Shown: positions 1-7,851 of the stretch, piece after piece
Layout of the letters: every line of letters starts with the position of its first letter
Position numbering within the stretch: position 1 is the first letter of the stretch
Source: Nocardia alni
GTDB lineage: Bacteria; Actinomycetota; Actinomycetes; Mycobacteriales; Mycobacteriaceae
Assembly: GCF_019038435.1 (NCBI RefSeq)
Contig: NZ_JAGPOX010000002.1
Coordinates: 124,001-188,000, forward strand
Length of the DNA stretch: 64,000 bases
Direction: 5' to 3'
The notes under the pieces: generated by a model
Database searches by the model: none
Seen by the model: the letters and a program-made list of their open reading frames with translations, nothing else
What the model was told of the DNA's origin: nothing
Made by a program: the position numbers and the translations under genes

Positions 1-2
1 TG

Positions 3-689
3 TTCCACCTGGCCGAGCGCGCGACATTCGAGTTCCCGACCCAGGAGGAGCGCGACAAGATCGAGAACGAGATCGACGCGATCGTCGGGGACCTGTTCGC
101 CCGGCGCCGCAAAAACCCGAAGGACGATCTCGCGAGCAAGATGATCACGATGCAGGTCGACGGCGCTCCGATCGATGAGAAAATGCTCGTCGACATGGGG
201 AAGCTGTGCTTCATCGCCGGTCAGGAGACCACCTCGACGCAGTTGGGCTACATCATGTGGCACCTGGCGCGCACGCCGGAGGATCGCGAGTTCCTGGTGC
301 GCAACCCCGAGCAGACGAACGCCGCGGTGGAGGAGCTGACCCGCTACTACAACACCGGCGGGCCCGCGGGCCGGATCGCCAAGAAGGCCACCACGCTCAA
401 CGGATTCCCGATCGAGCCGGGCGACCGGATCTTCATCGCGCGCTGCGGAGCCGACCGGCTGTTCTCGCCTACGGTGCAGCTGGATCGGGAAGTGAACCGG
501 CACACCGCATTCGGGCTGGGAATTCATCGATGCCTCGGATCGCACGTGGCCCGCATCGAGATGGAGATCGGCCTGCGGGTCTGGCACGAGCGGCTGCCGA
601 ACTACCGGATCAAGGAGGGATTCGTCCCGCGTCATCGGTACGGGGCCTTCATGCAACAGCTCACCAGCCTGCCGCTCGAATTCTTCTGA
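3..689 (+). CDS. Cytochrome P450, C-terminal part (5' end outside window)
   Basis: The reading frame is open from the first bases, so the gene starts upstream of the window. The visible part contains the I-helix oxygen-activation motif AGQETTS, the K-helix ExxR (EELTR) and the heme-thiolate loop FGLGIHRCLG, whose Cys codon is at 531-533. It is a soluble bacterial class I P450 that would hydroxylate a small lipophilic substrate using electrons from a ferredoxin. The 3Fe-4S ferredoxin gene follows 20 bases downstream and is the obvious partner. The stretch between the meander and the heme loop looks about four residues shorter than in typical P450s, where an NRDPxxFxDPxxF pattern is expected. 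The family is certain. The substrate is unknown. Confidence 0.93.
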   Translation, partial: FHLAERATFEFPTQEERDKIENEIDAIVGDLFARRRKNPKDDLASKMITMQVDGAPIDEKMLVDMGKLCFIAGQETTSTQLGYIMWHLARTPEDREFLVRNPEQTNAAVEELTRYYNTGGPAGRIAKKATTLNGFPIEPGDRIFIARCGADRLFSPTVQLDREVNRHTAFGLGIHRCLGSHVARIEMEIGLRVWHERLPNYRIKEGFVPRHRYGAFMQQLTSLPLEFF

Positions 690-709
690 CCAACAGAAAG
701 GAACACACT

Positions 710-946
710 ATGGCTTCCGCCGAGAAGACCACCGAGAACACGGAACTGCGGTACGCAGTCGACTCCAGTATCTGCGCGGGGCACGGACGGTGTTATGCCT
801 TGGCGCCGAAGGATTTCGACGCGGACGACATCGGCTACGGGCAGGCCCTGGACCAGGTGCATCCGGCCAGTGACCGGAAGGTCATGGAGGGCATCGCGAT
901 CGCGTGCCCGGAAGAGGCGATCAGTATCGTGCCCGCTCACCAGTAG
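710..946 (+). CDS. 3Fe-4S ferredoxin, P450 redox partner
   Basis: Encodes 78 residues with the CAGHGRC...CPEEA pattern of single-cluster ferredoxins, in which His replaces the second Cys. That is the signature of the 3Fe-4S type that feeds electrons to actinobacterial P450s. ATG at 710 is chosen because an AGAAAGGA ribosome site lies just upstream and the protein then has normal length. The gene follows the truncated P450 within 20 bases, so the two are probably co-transcribed. A strong hairpin terminator follows. Confidence 0.93.
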   Translation: MASAEKTTENTELRYAVDSSICAGHGRCYALAPKDFDADDIGYGQALDQVHPASDRKVMEGIAIACPEEAISIVPAHQ

Positions 947-955
947 GCCCGGATA

Positions 956-1002
956 ACGACGAAGGCGGCACACGATCGATCATCGTGTGCCGCCTTCGTC
1001 GT
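956..1002. terminator. Bidirectional intrinsic terminator
   Basis: A perfect 21-bp inverted repeat (956-976 with 982-1002) surrounds a 5-base loop. It lies between the convergent ferredoxin and flavin monooxygenase genes and can serve both. There is no long T tract, which is usual for high-GC actinomycetes. Confidence 0.9.
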
Positions 1003-1010
1003 GAGCGGCG

Positions 1011-2387
1011 TCAGCGCGGAGTCACCAACGCGCCGAGCTCATTCCACTTCTCCTTGATTTCGTTCACGACCTCGTCGGAGCGCAGCCAATCGTCGGAGCG
1101 CAGCAGCTGGGTGGTCTCCCGGAACTTCATGTACCGATCCTTGTCGAGGGAGACCCACGCGGCCAGGCGATCGGAGAAGTCCGCGGTTCCCGGCGAAACT
1201 TCCTGCGGCACACCGTCGACGGTGACCTCGACATCCGGAATTCGATAATCCAGCGCGGTCGAGGAACTCCAGCAGAACTTCACCAGCTCGTCGTTCTTCG
1301 CGTAGTACCGCGCGGCGAGCCCGCGCAACGATCCCGGATGTTCGCGCAGATGATCGGCGATCTCCCGGGACAGTGTCCGCGCGTCGAGGGCGGAGACGGT
1401 CATACCCTGGCCGTAGACGGGATTGAACGCCGCCCAGGCGTCGCCGATCGTCAGGAAATTCTCCGGCCGCTCGGCCATGCCCGCGTAGTCCCGCAGCCGG
1501 TTGGTGGTATCGCGCCAGATGCGAATCCGTTCGGGGAACTCGACTTCCGACAGCGCCCGATCCAGTTCGGGCGCGCCGATGGACGACACGAACTCCAGCA
1601 GGTCCTCGACCTTGCTCGGCGGATAGTCTCCGGCCGAACCCTGCACCGTCAGAACCCAGCGGCGTTCGCCCTCGACGACCCACATCGCCATCGCCCGTTT
1701 CTCGGAGGCGGGGGTCAGGGCGCCCTCGCCGAACGGAACGCAGGCCAGGGCCCGGAATCCGGGTTCCCAGTTCTCCGGGACATGAACGAATGTGCTGGCG
1801 TAGCCCCAGTGCGCGTTCACCACGGTCTCGACCGGTTGCCCGAAGCCGTTCTCCGCCAACCACTGTGGCGCCTCGGATCGCCGCCCGCTCGCATCGATCA
1901 CGAGATCGGCGGCGAGCTCGCCGTCCTTGGTCCGCACGCCGGTTACGGCGCCGTCGGTGGTCAGCACTCCCGTGACCGCGCGGCCCGGCAGGAAACGGAT
2001 GGTGTCGATCGCGGCGGCGCGATCGCGGATCACCCACTCGATCAGTGGGCGGCTGGCCATCAGGAACTTCAGCGACGAGGGGAACCGGGGCGACCAGCCG
2101 AGGCGGTCCAGGCGCATCACCTCGGCGGTCGAATCGAGTTCCGCGGCCCCGAGTTCCAGTGCCTGTTCGGAGAACCCGGGCAGCAGTTCGTCCATGGCCT
2201 CGCGCCCCGCGGCGAGCAGGGCATGAAAGTGCGCGCCCTGGGGGGCGCCGTTGCGCTGCTGCGGCGATTCGGGGAATTTGTCTTTGTCCAGGACGAGCAC
2301 TTCGTCGAAATGCGGTGCTACCGCCGCGGCGGCCAGACAGCCCGCGATGCTCCCGCCGATGACGATTGCCGTGGAAAAACGACTCAT
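1011..2387 (-). CDS. FAD-dependent monooxygenase (hydroxylase/epoxidase-like)
   Basis: A 458-residue flavoprotein. An N-terminal Rossmann FAD site (GGSIAG, residues 11-16) is followed by the PQGxHxH segment of the polyprenyl-methoxyphenol-hydroxylase-like group. A late GDA...NPVYGQG motif (Asp about 316) contacts the flavin. Relatives hydroxylate or epoxidise polyketide- or terpenoid-type substrates with NAD(P)H and O2. The start at 2387 overlaps the BVMO stop by four bases (ATGA), which indicates translational coupling and a shared pathway. No transmembrane segment or signal peptide is seen. The reaction cannot be fixed from sequence; oxidoreductase of the same fold remains possible. Confidence 0.88.
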   Translation of the reverse strand: MSRFSTAIVIGGSIAGCLAAAAVAPHFDEVLVLDKDKFPESPQQRNGAPQGAHFHALLAAGREAMDELLPGFSEQALELGAAELDSTAEVMRLDRLGWSPRFPSSLKFLMASRPLIEWVIRDRAAAIDTIRFLPGRAVTGVLTTDGAVTGVRTKDGELAADLVIDASGRRSEAPQWLAENGFGQPVETVVNAHWGYASTFVHVPENWEPGFRALACVPFGEGALTPASEKRAMAMWVVEGERRWVLTVQGSAGDYPPSKVEDLLEFVSSIGAPELDRALSEVEFPERIRIWRDTTNRLRDYAGMAERPENFLTIGDAWAAFNPVYGQGMTVSALDARTLSREIADHLREHPGSLRGLAARYYAKNDELVKFCWSSSTALDYRIPDVEVTVDGVPQEVSPGTADFSDRLAAWVSLDKDRYMKFRETTQLLRSDDWLRSDEVVNEIKEKWNELGALVTPR

Positions 2388-3997
2388 GACAGTTCGAATC
2401 CCTTGTAGTCGGCGCTCTCGGCCTCGGTGATCTTGTCCCGGTACGTCGGCAGACCGCCCGCGTACAGCAGATAGGCGCGCTTGCGGCCCTCGACATTCGA
2501 TCCGAAGGACCAGGATTCGGCGGTCTCCTGCAGCGTCCCGCGAATTCCCGAGAGCACGTGCTCGTTCCATTCCTCCTCGGCCGCGGCGGAGGTGCCGATC
2601 CGGGTGTGCCCCTGCGCGGTGAGGTGCGCGATGCATCGCGTGACCCAATCGGCTTGAACCTCGGTGAAACGCGGGATGTTGCCGGCGGTGCTCTGCGGCC
2701 CGCCGACGAAGAAGAGGTTGGGGAAGCCTTCGGCCTGCAGCCCGAGGTAGGTTCTGGGGCCGTTGTCCCAATGGTCGAGCAGGGGGCGATCATCGATACC
2801 GCGGATGTCGATCGCCCGGTAGGAGCCGGTCACGGCCTCGAAACCGGTGCCGAAGATGATCATGTCCAGTTCGTAGTGGCCCTTGGTGGTCTCGATCCCG
2901 GTCTCGGTGATGCGCACCATCGGCTCGTCGGCGAGGGAGATCAGCTCGACGTGCGGCTGGTTGAACACCTCGTAGTAGCCGTTTTCCAGGGGCGGGCGCT
3001 TCTGGCCGAAACCGTGGTCGGTCGGAATGAGCTTCTCGGCCACGGCCGGGTCGTCGACCCGGGCGCGGATCTTCTCGGCGATGTAGGCGGTGAGGTTGGC
3101 GTTGGCCGTGCGATCCAACGCGATGTCGCGGAAGTTCGCCAACGCCATCGACAGGCCGGGCGCCTGGTAGAGGCGATCGAAGTGCTCTCGCCGCTGTTCG
3201 TCCGTCAGATCCAGGGAGGACGTCATCATCGGGCGGTGCTTGCTGCCGCCCGGCGACGTGCGGCACAGCTCGTAGATCTTGTCCACGTCGTCGCGCAGCT
3301 GCTGCGCGTATTCGGGTGTGATGGCGAAGTTGTTGATGGGCGTGCACCAGTTCGGGGTGCGCTGGAAGATGGTCAGCGACGACGCGTCCTTGGCGACGAA
3401 CGGGACGATCTGCACACCACTGGATCCGGTGCCGATGACCGCTACGCGCTTGCCGGTGAACTCGACGTTGGTGTGCGGCCACAGGCCCGTGTGGTACCAC
3501 TCGCCCTTGAAGTCCTCGCGCCCCGGGACGTTGGGGAACGCGGGTTTGGACAGGATGCCCAGCGCCGTGATCAGGAACCGGGTGCGCACTGTCGCACCGT
3601 GTTCTGTGGTGACCGTCCACAGGCGCTCGGCCTCGCTCCACCGCGCCCCGGTCACCCGGGTCTCCAGCTGGATATCGCGACGCAGATCGAGCCGGTCGGC
3701 GACGAAGTTGAGATACCGCTCGGTCTCGGGCTGGCCCGCGAATTCCTCCGACCAGGTCCACTCGTTCACCAGTTCCCTGGGGAAGAAGTAGGCGTAGGTG
3801 TAGCTCTCGGAGTCGAATCGGGCTCCCGGATAACGGTTCCAGAACCACGTGCCGCCGACCCCCGAGCCCGCCTCGAGCAGGCGGACCTTCAGGCCCGCGG
3901 TCCGCAGGGCATACAGCTGGTACAGGCCGGAGATTCCGGCGCCTACGACCAGAGCATCCAGTGGCTCGTCGGTCGAGGTTGCGATGTTGTCGGGCAT
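2384..3997 (-). CDS. Type I Baeyer-Villiger monooxygenase
   Basis: A 537-residue flavoprotein with FAD Rossmann motif GAGISG (19-24), the BVMO fingerprint FKGEWYHTGLWP (163-174, fitting FxGxxxHxxxWP) and an NADPH Rossmann motif GTGSSG (189-194). It should insert one oxygen atom beside a ketone, giving an ester or lactone. The start at 3997 has a purine-rich GAGAAGAG site. The gene is the first of a two-gene operon with the flavin monooxygenase and is divergent from an epoxide hydrolase. It is clearly related to the BVMO at 25.8-27.4 kb, and both end in a similar YL.Y.G.L tail. The ketone substrate is unknown; a cyclic ketone fits the surroundings. Confidence 0.94.
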   Translation of the reverse strand: MPDNIATSTDEPLDALVVGAGISGLYQLYALRTAGLKVRLLEAGSGVGGTWFWNRYPGARFDSESYTYAYFFPRELVNEWTWSEEFAGQPETERYLNFVADRLDLRRDIQLETRVTGARWSEAERLWTVTTEHGATVRTRFLITALGILSKPAFPNVPGREDFKGEWYHTGLWPHTNVEFTGKRVAVIGTGSSGVQIVPFVAKDASSLTIFQRTPNWCTPINNFAITPEYAQQLRDDVDKIYELCRTSPGGSKHRPMMTSSLDLTDEQRREHFDRLYQAPGLSMALANFRDIALDRTANANLTAYIAEKIRARVDDPAVAEKLIPTDHGFGQKRPPLENGYYEVFNQPHVELISLADEPMVRITETGIETTKGHYELDMIIFGTGFEAVTGSYRAIDIRGIDDRPLLDHWDNGPRTYLGLQAEGFPNLFFVGGPQSTAGNIPRFTEVQADWVTRCIAHLTAQGHTRIGTSAAAEEEWNEHVLSGIRGTLQETAESWSFGSNVEGRKRAYLLYAGGLPTYRDKITEAESADYKGFELS

Positions 3998-4038
3998 ATG
4001 CACTCTTCTCGTAACGTCCGCAATCGTGGTCGATTCTA

Positions 4039-4086
4039 ATGGTAGTACTATGAGATTTAAGTCGTCCACGGTGTCTGTTGTAGTAA
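4039..4086. promoter_or_regulatory. Divergent promoter region with shared AT-rich elements
   Basis: Between the divergent BVMO and epoxide hydrolase genes lies an AT-rich patch holding ATGGTAG (4039-4045), a TACTATG hexamer (about 4046-4052) and GTTGTAGTAA (4077-4086). Similar elements recur upstream of other catabolic operons here, so this is a likely promoter/operator. Strand assignment is inferred. Confidence 0.45.
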
Positions 4087-4163
4087 TGCTGAAGGCCGCG
4101 TCACCGTGCTGAGCTGCGGCTGCCGCATCAAGCAAATTATGTTCAGGAAGGGTCACGCGAGCC

Positions 4164-5336
4164 ATGACCGTACGGGCAGAGCGCTTCACCATCGAGGCGC
4201 CCGACAACGACCTGGCCGACCTCCGGCGACGTCTTCTCGCTACGCGCTGGGCCGATGACGTCGACAACGAGGATTGGCGATACGGGACCTCGCGCGCATA
4301 CCTCGAACCACTCGTCGAGTACTGGGCCCACGGGTACGACTGGCGGGCGCACGAGGCCCGGATGAACGAGTTCGAGCACTATCGCGTGGATCTCGACGGC
4401 GTGCCGATCCACTTCCTGTATCGGCGCGGCGCCGGGCCCGCGCCGGTTCCGCTACTGCTCACGCACGGCTGGCCCTGGACGTTCTGGGATTTCGAGAAGA
4501 TGATCGTCCCGCTGACCGATCCGGCCGCCGTCGGCGCCGATCCCGCGGACAGCTTCGATGTCGTCATCCCCTCGCTTCCGGGTTTCGGGTTCTCCTCCCC
4601 GCTGCGCGCCGGCGGCGTCGGCTCCGCGGTGACGGCCGGTCTGTGGCGCCGGCTGATGCGTGAGGTGCTGGGCTATCGGCGCTTCGCGGCGATGGGCGCG
4701 GATTTCGGCGCGGTGGTCACCCAGCAGATGGCCTACGACTTCCCGGACGATCTGATCGGCGTCCACATGAGCCGGTACCGCCGTCCCGCCGGAGTGCCCG
4801 GCCTCGGGCTCTCGACCGCCGGACCGGACGATTACGGTCCCGACGAGGCCGGGGACTACGAACGCGACCGGGCCGGTGCGGCACTGACCGCGAGCCACCT
4901 GGCGGTGCACAGCCAGGATCCGCAGACGCTGGCCTTCGCGCTGCACGACTCGCCGGTCGGATTGGCCTCCTGGTTGCTGGAGCGGCGACGGAACTGGTCG
5001 CAATGCGGCGGGGATCTCGAATCGGTCTATTCGCGCGACGAGTTGCTGACCACGGTGACGCTCTACTGGCTGACGGGCACGATCGGCTCGTCCATGCGTT
5101 ACTACTGGGAAACCAACCGGCAGAAGACATCCGCGCCCGCCGACCCGTACATCCGGGTGCCGGTGGGCATCGGGGTGCTGCCCGGCGATGTCAGCGCGCC
5201 GCCGCGGCGGCATGCCGAGCAGGACACCGATCTGCGGCAGTGGACGCGGTTCCCGTCCGGTGGCCACTTCGGGCCGGCCGAGGTGCCGGAGCTGATTGTG
5301 CGGGATCTGCGCGAGTTCCTGCGCCCGCTGCGCTGA
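4164..5336 (+). CDS. Epoxide hydrolase (EHN plus alpha/beta hydrolase)
   Basis: A 390-residue protein with the N-terminal epoxide hydrolase domain (about 5-105) of microsomal-type enzymes, followed by an alpha/beta hydrolase core. Visible residues are the oxyanion-hole HGWP (His101), nucleophile Asp180 in GADFG and catalytic His368 in GGHFGPAEVPE. It adds water to an epoxide to form a vicinal diol through an ester intermediate on Asp. A second paralogue lies at 19.1 kb. It is transcribed divergently from the BVMO. Within the island it probably removes epoxides made by the monooxygenases or opens an epoxide intermediate. Length and motifs are normal for the family. Confidence 0.93.
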   Translation: MTVRAERFTIEAPDNDLADLRRRLLATRWADDVDNEDWRYGTSRAYLEPLVEYWAHGYDWRAHEARMNEFEHYRVDLDGVPIHFLYRRGAGPAPVPLLLTHGWPWTFWDFEKMIVPLTDPAAVGADPADSFDVVIPSLPGFGFSSPLRAGGVGSAVTAGLWRRLMREVLGYRRFAAMGADFGAVVTQQMAYDFPDDLIGVHMSRYRRPAGVPGLGLSTAGPDDYGPDEAGDYERDRAGAALTASHLAVHSQDPQTLAFALHDSPVGLASWLLERRRNWSQCGGDLESVYSRDELLTTVTLYWLTGTIGSSMRYYWETNRQKTSAPADPYIRVPVGIGVLPGDVSAPPRRHAEQDTDLRQWTRFPSGGHFGPAEVPELIVRDLREFLRPLR

Positions 5337-5370
5337 CGGCGGGGCGGATCGCCCCTGTCCGCAATGGCGC

Positions 5371-5420
5371 TATTGTGTTAGTTTCTTGATACGCCGACTT
5401 GTAAACACGATTACTATACG
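5371..5420 (+). promoter_or_regulatory. Promoter region of the PDR-type reductase
   Basis: An AT-rich island in the gap before the reductase holds TATTGTGTTA (5371-5380) and TTACTATACG (5411-5420). Both match the TTGTG and TACTAT elements found upstream of other operons in the window. A GGGGCG/CGCCCC hairpin at 5341-5355 could end the preceding gene. Confidence 0.45.
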
Positions 5421-5466
5421 AGTTGGTCCTGATTTCATCGAAGAGAGCAAGGGTTGGTGGTCAGTG

Positions 5467-6459
5467 ATGTCCGAGGTGGCAGTCGGCAGTGATGCTCATG
5501 GCGTCACGCAGACCGATGAGGTCGGGATGCTCGTCGTCGCGCGCAAGGAGCAGTTGGCGCCCGGAGTCGTGCTGCTCGAGCTGCGGCGCCCCGACGGCGG
5601 TGAACTGCCCGAGTGGGAACCGGGCGCGCACATCGATCTGGTGCTGCCCAACGAGGTGGTGCGTCAGTACTCGCTGTGCGGTGATCCGGCGGAGCGCGAT
5701 GTCTACCAGGTCGGTGTGCTGCGCGAGGCCGAGGGCCGCGGCGGGTCCATCTATCTGCACGACGAACTGGCCGAAGGGGCCTCGCTCGAGGTGCGCGGGC
5801 CCCGGAACAACTTCCCGCTCGAGCCGGCGGGCGCCTATATCTTCGTGGCGGGCGGTATCGGCATCACGCCGATGCTGCCGATGATCCGCGCGGTGGCCGC
5901 GCGCGGTCTGCCGTGGGAACTCGTCTACGGCGGCCGGTCGCGCACGACCATGAGCTTCGTCGATCACCTGGAGACCAGCTACGGCGAGCCGGTCAGCATC
6001 CGGCCGCAGGACGAGTTCGGGCTGCTCGACCTCCAGGGTTTGCTGGGCACGGTCCGCGACGATGTCGCCGTCTACTGCTGTGGCCCCGAGCCGCTCCTGC
6101 AAGCGATGGAGAGCGCCTGCGCGCCCTGGCCGGCGGGCGCGCTGCACCTGGAGCGATTCGCGCCCAAGGAACTCGAGGACGCGGCGCTGGACGGGTCCTT
6201 CGAGGTCGAGCTGACCCTGTCGGAGCAGACACTGACCATCCCGCCGGACAAGACGATCATGCAGGTCCTGGAGGAGAACGACATCCCGGTGGTCGCGTCG
6301 TGCCTGGAGGGGACCTGCGGTTCCTGCGAGACCATGATCATCGACGGGATCGCGCAGCATCGCGATTCGATCCTGACGCCCGCCGAGCGCGAGGCGAACG
6401 AGACGATGATGGTGTGCGTGTCGCGGTCGCTGTCGCCGCGCCTGGTCCTCGAGCTCTGA
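5467..6459 (+). CDS. PDR/VanB-type reductase (FMN, NAD, 2Fe-2S)
   Basis: 330 residues in the order flavin domain (RQYSLCG near residue 60), NAD-binding domain (AGGIGITPM) and C-terminal plant-type 2Fe-2S domain with Cys279, Cys284, Cys287 and Cys317. This is the phthalate dioxygenase reductase/vanillate demethylase reductase architecture, passing electrons from NADH to an oxygenase. No Rieske oxygenase gene is adjacent; the next genes are two P450s, so a P450 partner is an attractive inference. GTG at 5464 directly before the chosen ATG is an alternative start. The gene has its own promoter-like AT-rich upstream region. Confidence 0.92.
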   Translation: MSEVAVGSDAHGVTQTDEVGMLVVARKEQLAPGVVLLELRRPDGGELPEWEPGAHIDLVLPNEVVRQYSLCGDPAERDVYQVGVLREAEGRGGSIYLHDELAEGASLEVRGPRNNFPLEPAGAYIFVAGGIGITPMLPMIRAVAARGLPWELVYGGRSRTTMSFVDHLETSYGEPVSIRPQDEFGLLDLQGLLGTVRDDVAVYCCGPEPLLQAMESACAPWPAGALHLERFAPKELEDAALDGSFEVELTLSEQTLTIPPDKTIMQVLEENDIPVVASCLEGTCGSCETMIIDGIAQHRDSILTPAEREANETMMVCVSRSLSPRLVLEL

Positions 6460-6489
6460 GGATTCAAACCGTACTCAAGTGGTATTTAA

Positions 6490-6504
6490 AGTTGTGTTGC
6501 AAAC
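6490..6504 (+). promoter_or_regulatory. AT-rich TTGTG element upstream of tandem P450 operon
   Basis: AGTTGTGTTGCAAAC lies 74 bases before the first tandem P450 and matches the TTGTG core seen in other catabolic promoters here. It sits in an AT-rich stretch (6470-6515) that is unusual against the GC-rich background. Confidence 0.42.
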
Positions 6505-6577
6505 ATCTTATCGCTAGGGTGTAACTCGGATCACACCAGGCAACACGGCTTTCTTTACCCGGCGGTTGGAGTTGAAC

Positions 6578-7837
6578 ATGGCAACCACAGACGCACCCAT
6601 CGATGAACTGCGCGTGACGCTTCGGCGTGATTACGACCCGTATCACCCGGTGCCGATCGCCGAGCAGCTCGCCGAACTGGCCGAGCGCCGGGAGGCGATG
6701 CCGGTCAGTTATTCGGCGCGCGGCAACGGCTGCTGGGTGCTGACGCGGTACGACGACATCGCCAGCGTCCTGCGCCGCAGCAACCGCGGGTTCATCAGCT
6801 TTCCCAACGACCCGGACGGTATCAACTCCACCGGTTCGGAGCAGGGAACGATCCCCCTGGAATTGGACGGCTCCCGCCACCTCCAGTTTCGCGCGATGCT
6901 CGACCCGGCCTTCTCACCCAAGCGTGTCGCCCAGCTCGAGGGCGGTCTGCGCGAATCGGCGAATCGTCTGATCGACGACTGGATCCAGGTCGGCTCCTGC
7001 GATTTCAACAAGGGTTTCGCGGTGCCGTTCCCTGGGGTCACCGTCATGAAGATCATGGGATGGCCGGAACAGGACGTGAGCCGACTCTACGGCTGGGTGG
7101 ACGTCGTGATGCACGGTCTGCCCGACGCCACGCAGGAACAGGCCGACGCCGCGCGCGCGAAGGCGCACGGCGAAATTCACGAGTACATGTTCGCGTTGAT
7201 CGCGCGCCGCCGATCGATGCCACGCCGTGACGACGTGACCTCCGCTGCCCTCGAGGCCGAGGTGGACGGCAAGAAACTGTCGGACTCGGAAATATTCGAC
7301 ATGTTTCTGCTGATGATGCTCGCGGGCCTGGACACCGTGCAGAGCGTGCTGTGCCAGGCGATGGTTCACCTGGCACGGAATCCGCGGCAATGGGACCGGA
7401 TGTTCGAGTCGCCGCAACTGGTCGAGTCGGCGGTCGAGGAATTCCTGCGCTGGGCGACGCCGCCGGTGCCGACCCGCACGATCGTGAACGACGATGTGCG
7501 GGTCGGTGAGCTGGTCCTGCCGCGAGGCGAGCGGGTGCATTTCCCGCTGGCCGTCGCCAACCGCGATCCGGACTACTACGACGATCCCGACGATGTGCGG
7601 CTGGACCGCTACATCGACCTGGGGACCAAACCGCACCTGGCGTTCGGCATGGGGACGCATCGGTGCGTCGGCCTGCATCTCGCACGCCTGGAATTGCGCA
7701 TCGCATTGGAAGAACTGCACCGGCGACTGCCGGCATTCGGCCTGGATCCGAACCACGAGCCTCATGAGCATCTGGGCCTGGCCTGGGGCGTGGACAACGT
7801 CCATCTCCGGTTCGAGCCCGGTGCGCGTGAATTCTGA
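6578..7837 (+). CDS. Cytochrome P450 (first of tandem pair)
   Basis: A 419-residue soluble P450 with I-helix AGLDTVQS, K-helix ExxR (EEFLR) and heme loop FGMGTHRCVG with the thiolate at Cys363. ATG at 6578 is chosen because GGAG lies six bases upstream. By eye about seven of ten positions match the next gene, so the two arose by tandem duplication. Both end in a conserved HLGLAWG(V/I)DNVHL tail. It likely hydroxylates an alicyclic or terpenoid-like substrate; the overall look is of bacterial monoterpene/fatty-acyl-type CYPs, but the substrate is inferred only. Fourteen bases separate it from its duplicate. Confidence 0.95.
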   Translation: MATTDAPIDELRVTLRRDYDPYHPVPIAEQLAELAERREAMPVSYSARGNGCWVLTRYDDIASVLRRSNRGFISFPNDPDGINSTGSEQGTIPLELDGSRHLQFRAMLDPAFSPKRVAQLEGGLRESANRLIDDWIQVGSCDFNKGFAVPFPGVTVMKIMGWPEQDVSRLYGWVDVVMHGLPDATQEQADAARAKAHGEIHEYMFALIARRRSMPRRDDVTSAALEAEVDGKKLSDSEIFDMFLLMMLAGLDTVQSVLCQAMVHLARNPRQWDRMFESPQLVESAVEEFLRWATPPVPTRTIVNDDVRVGELVLPRGERVHFPLAVANRDPDYYDDPDDVRLDRYIDLGTKPHLAFGMGTHRCVGLHLARLELRIALEELHRRLPAFGLDPNHEPHEHLGLAWGVDNVHLRFEPGAREF

Positions 7838-7851
7838 AGAGGAAGAAAGAA

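Noticed and set aside
1039..2793. Long open frame antisense/overlapping the flavin monooxygenase
   Set aside because: Its translation is Arg/Pro/Gly-rich without motifs and shadows a clear FAD enzyme; typical of GC-rich DNA.
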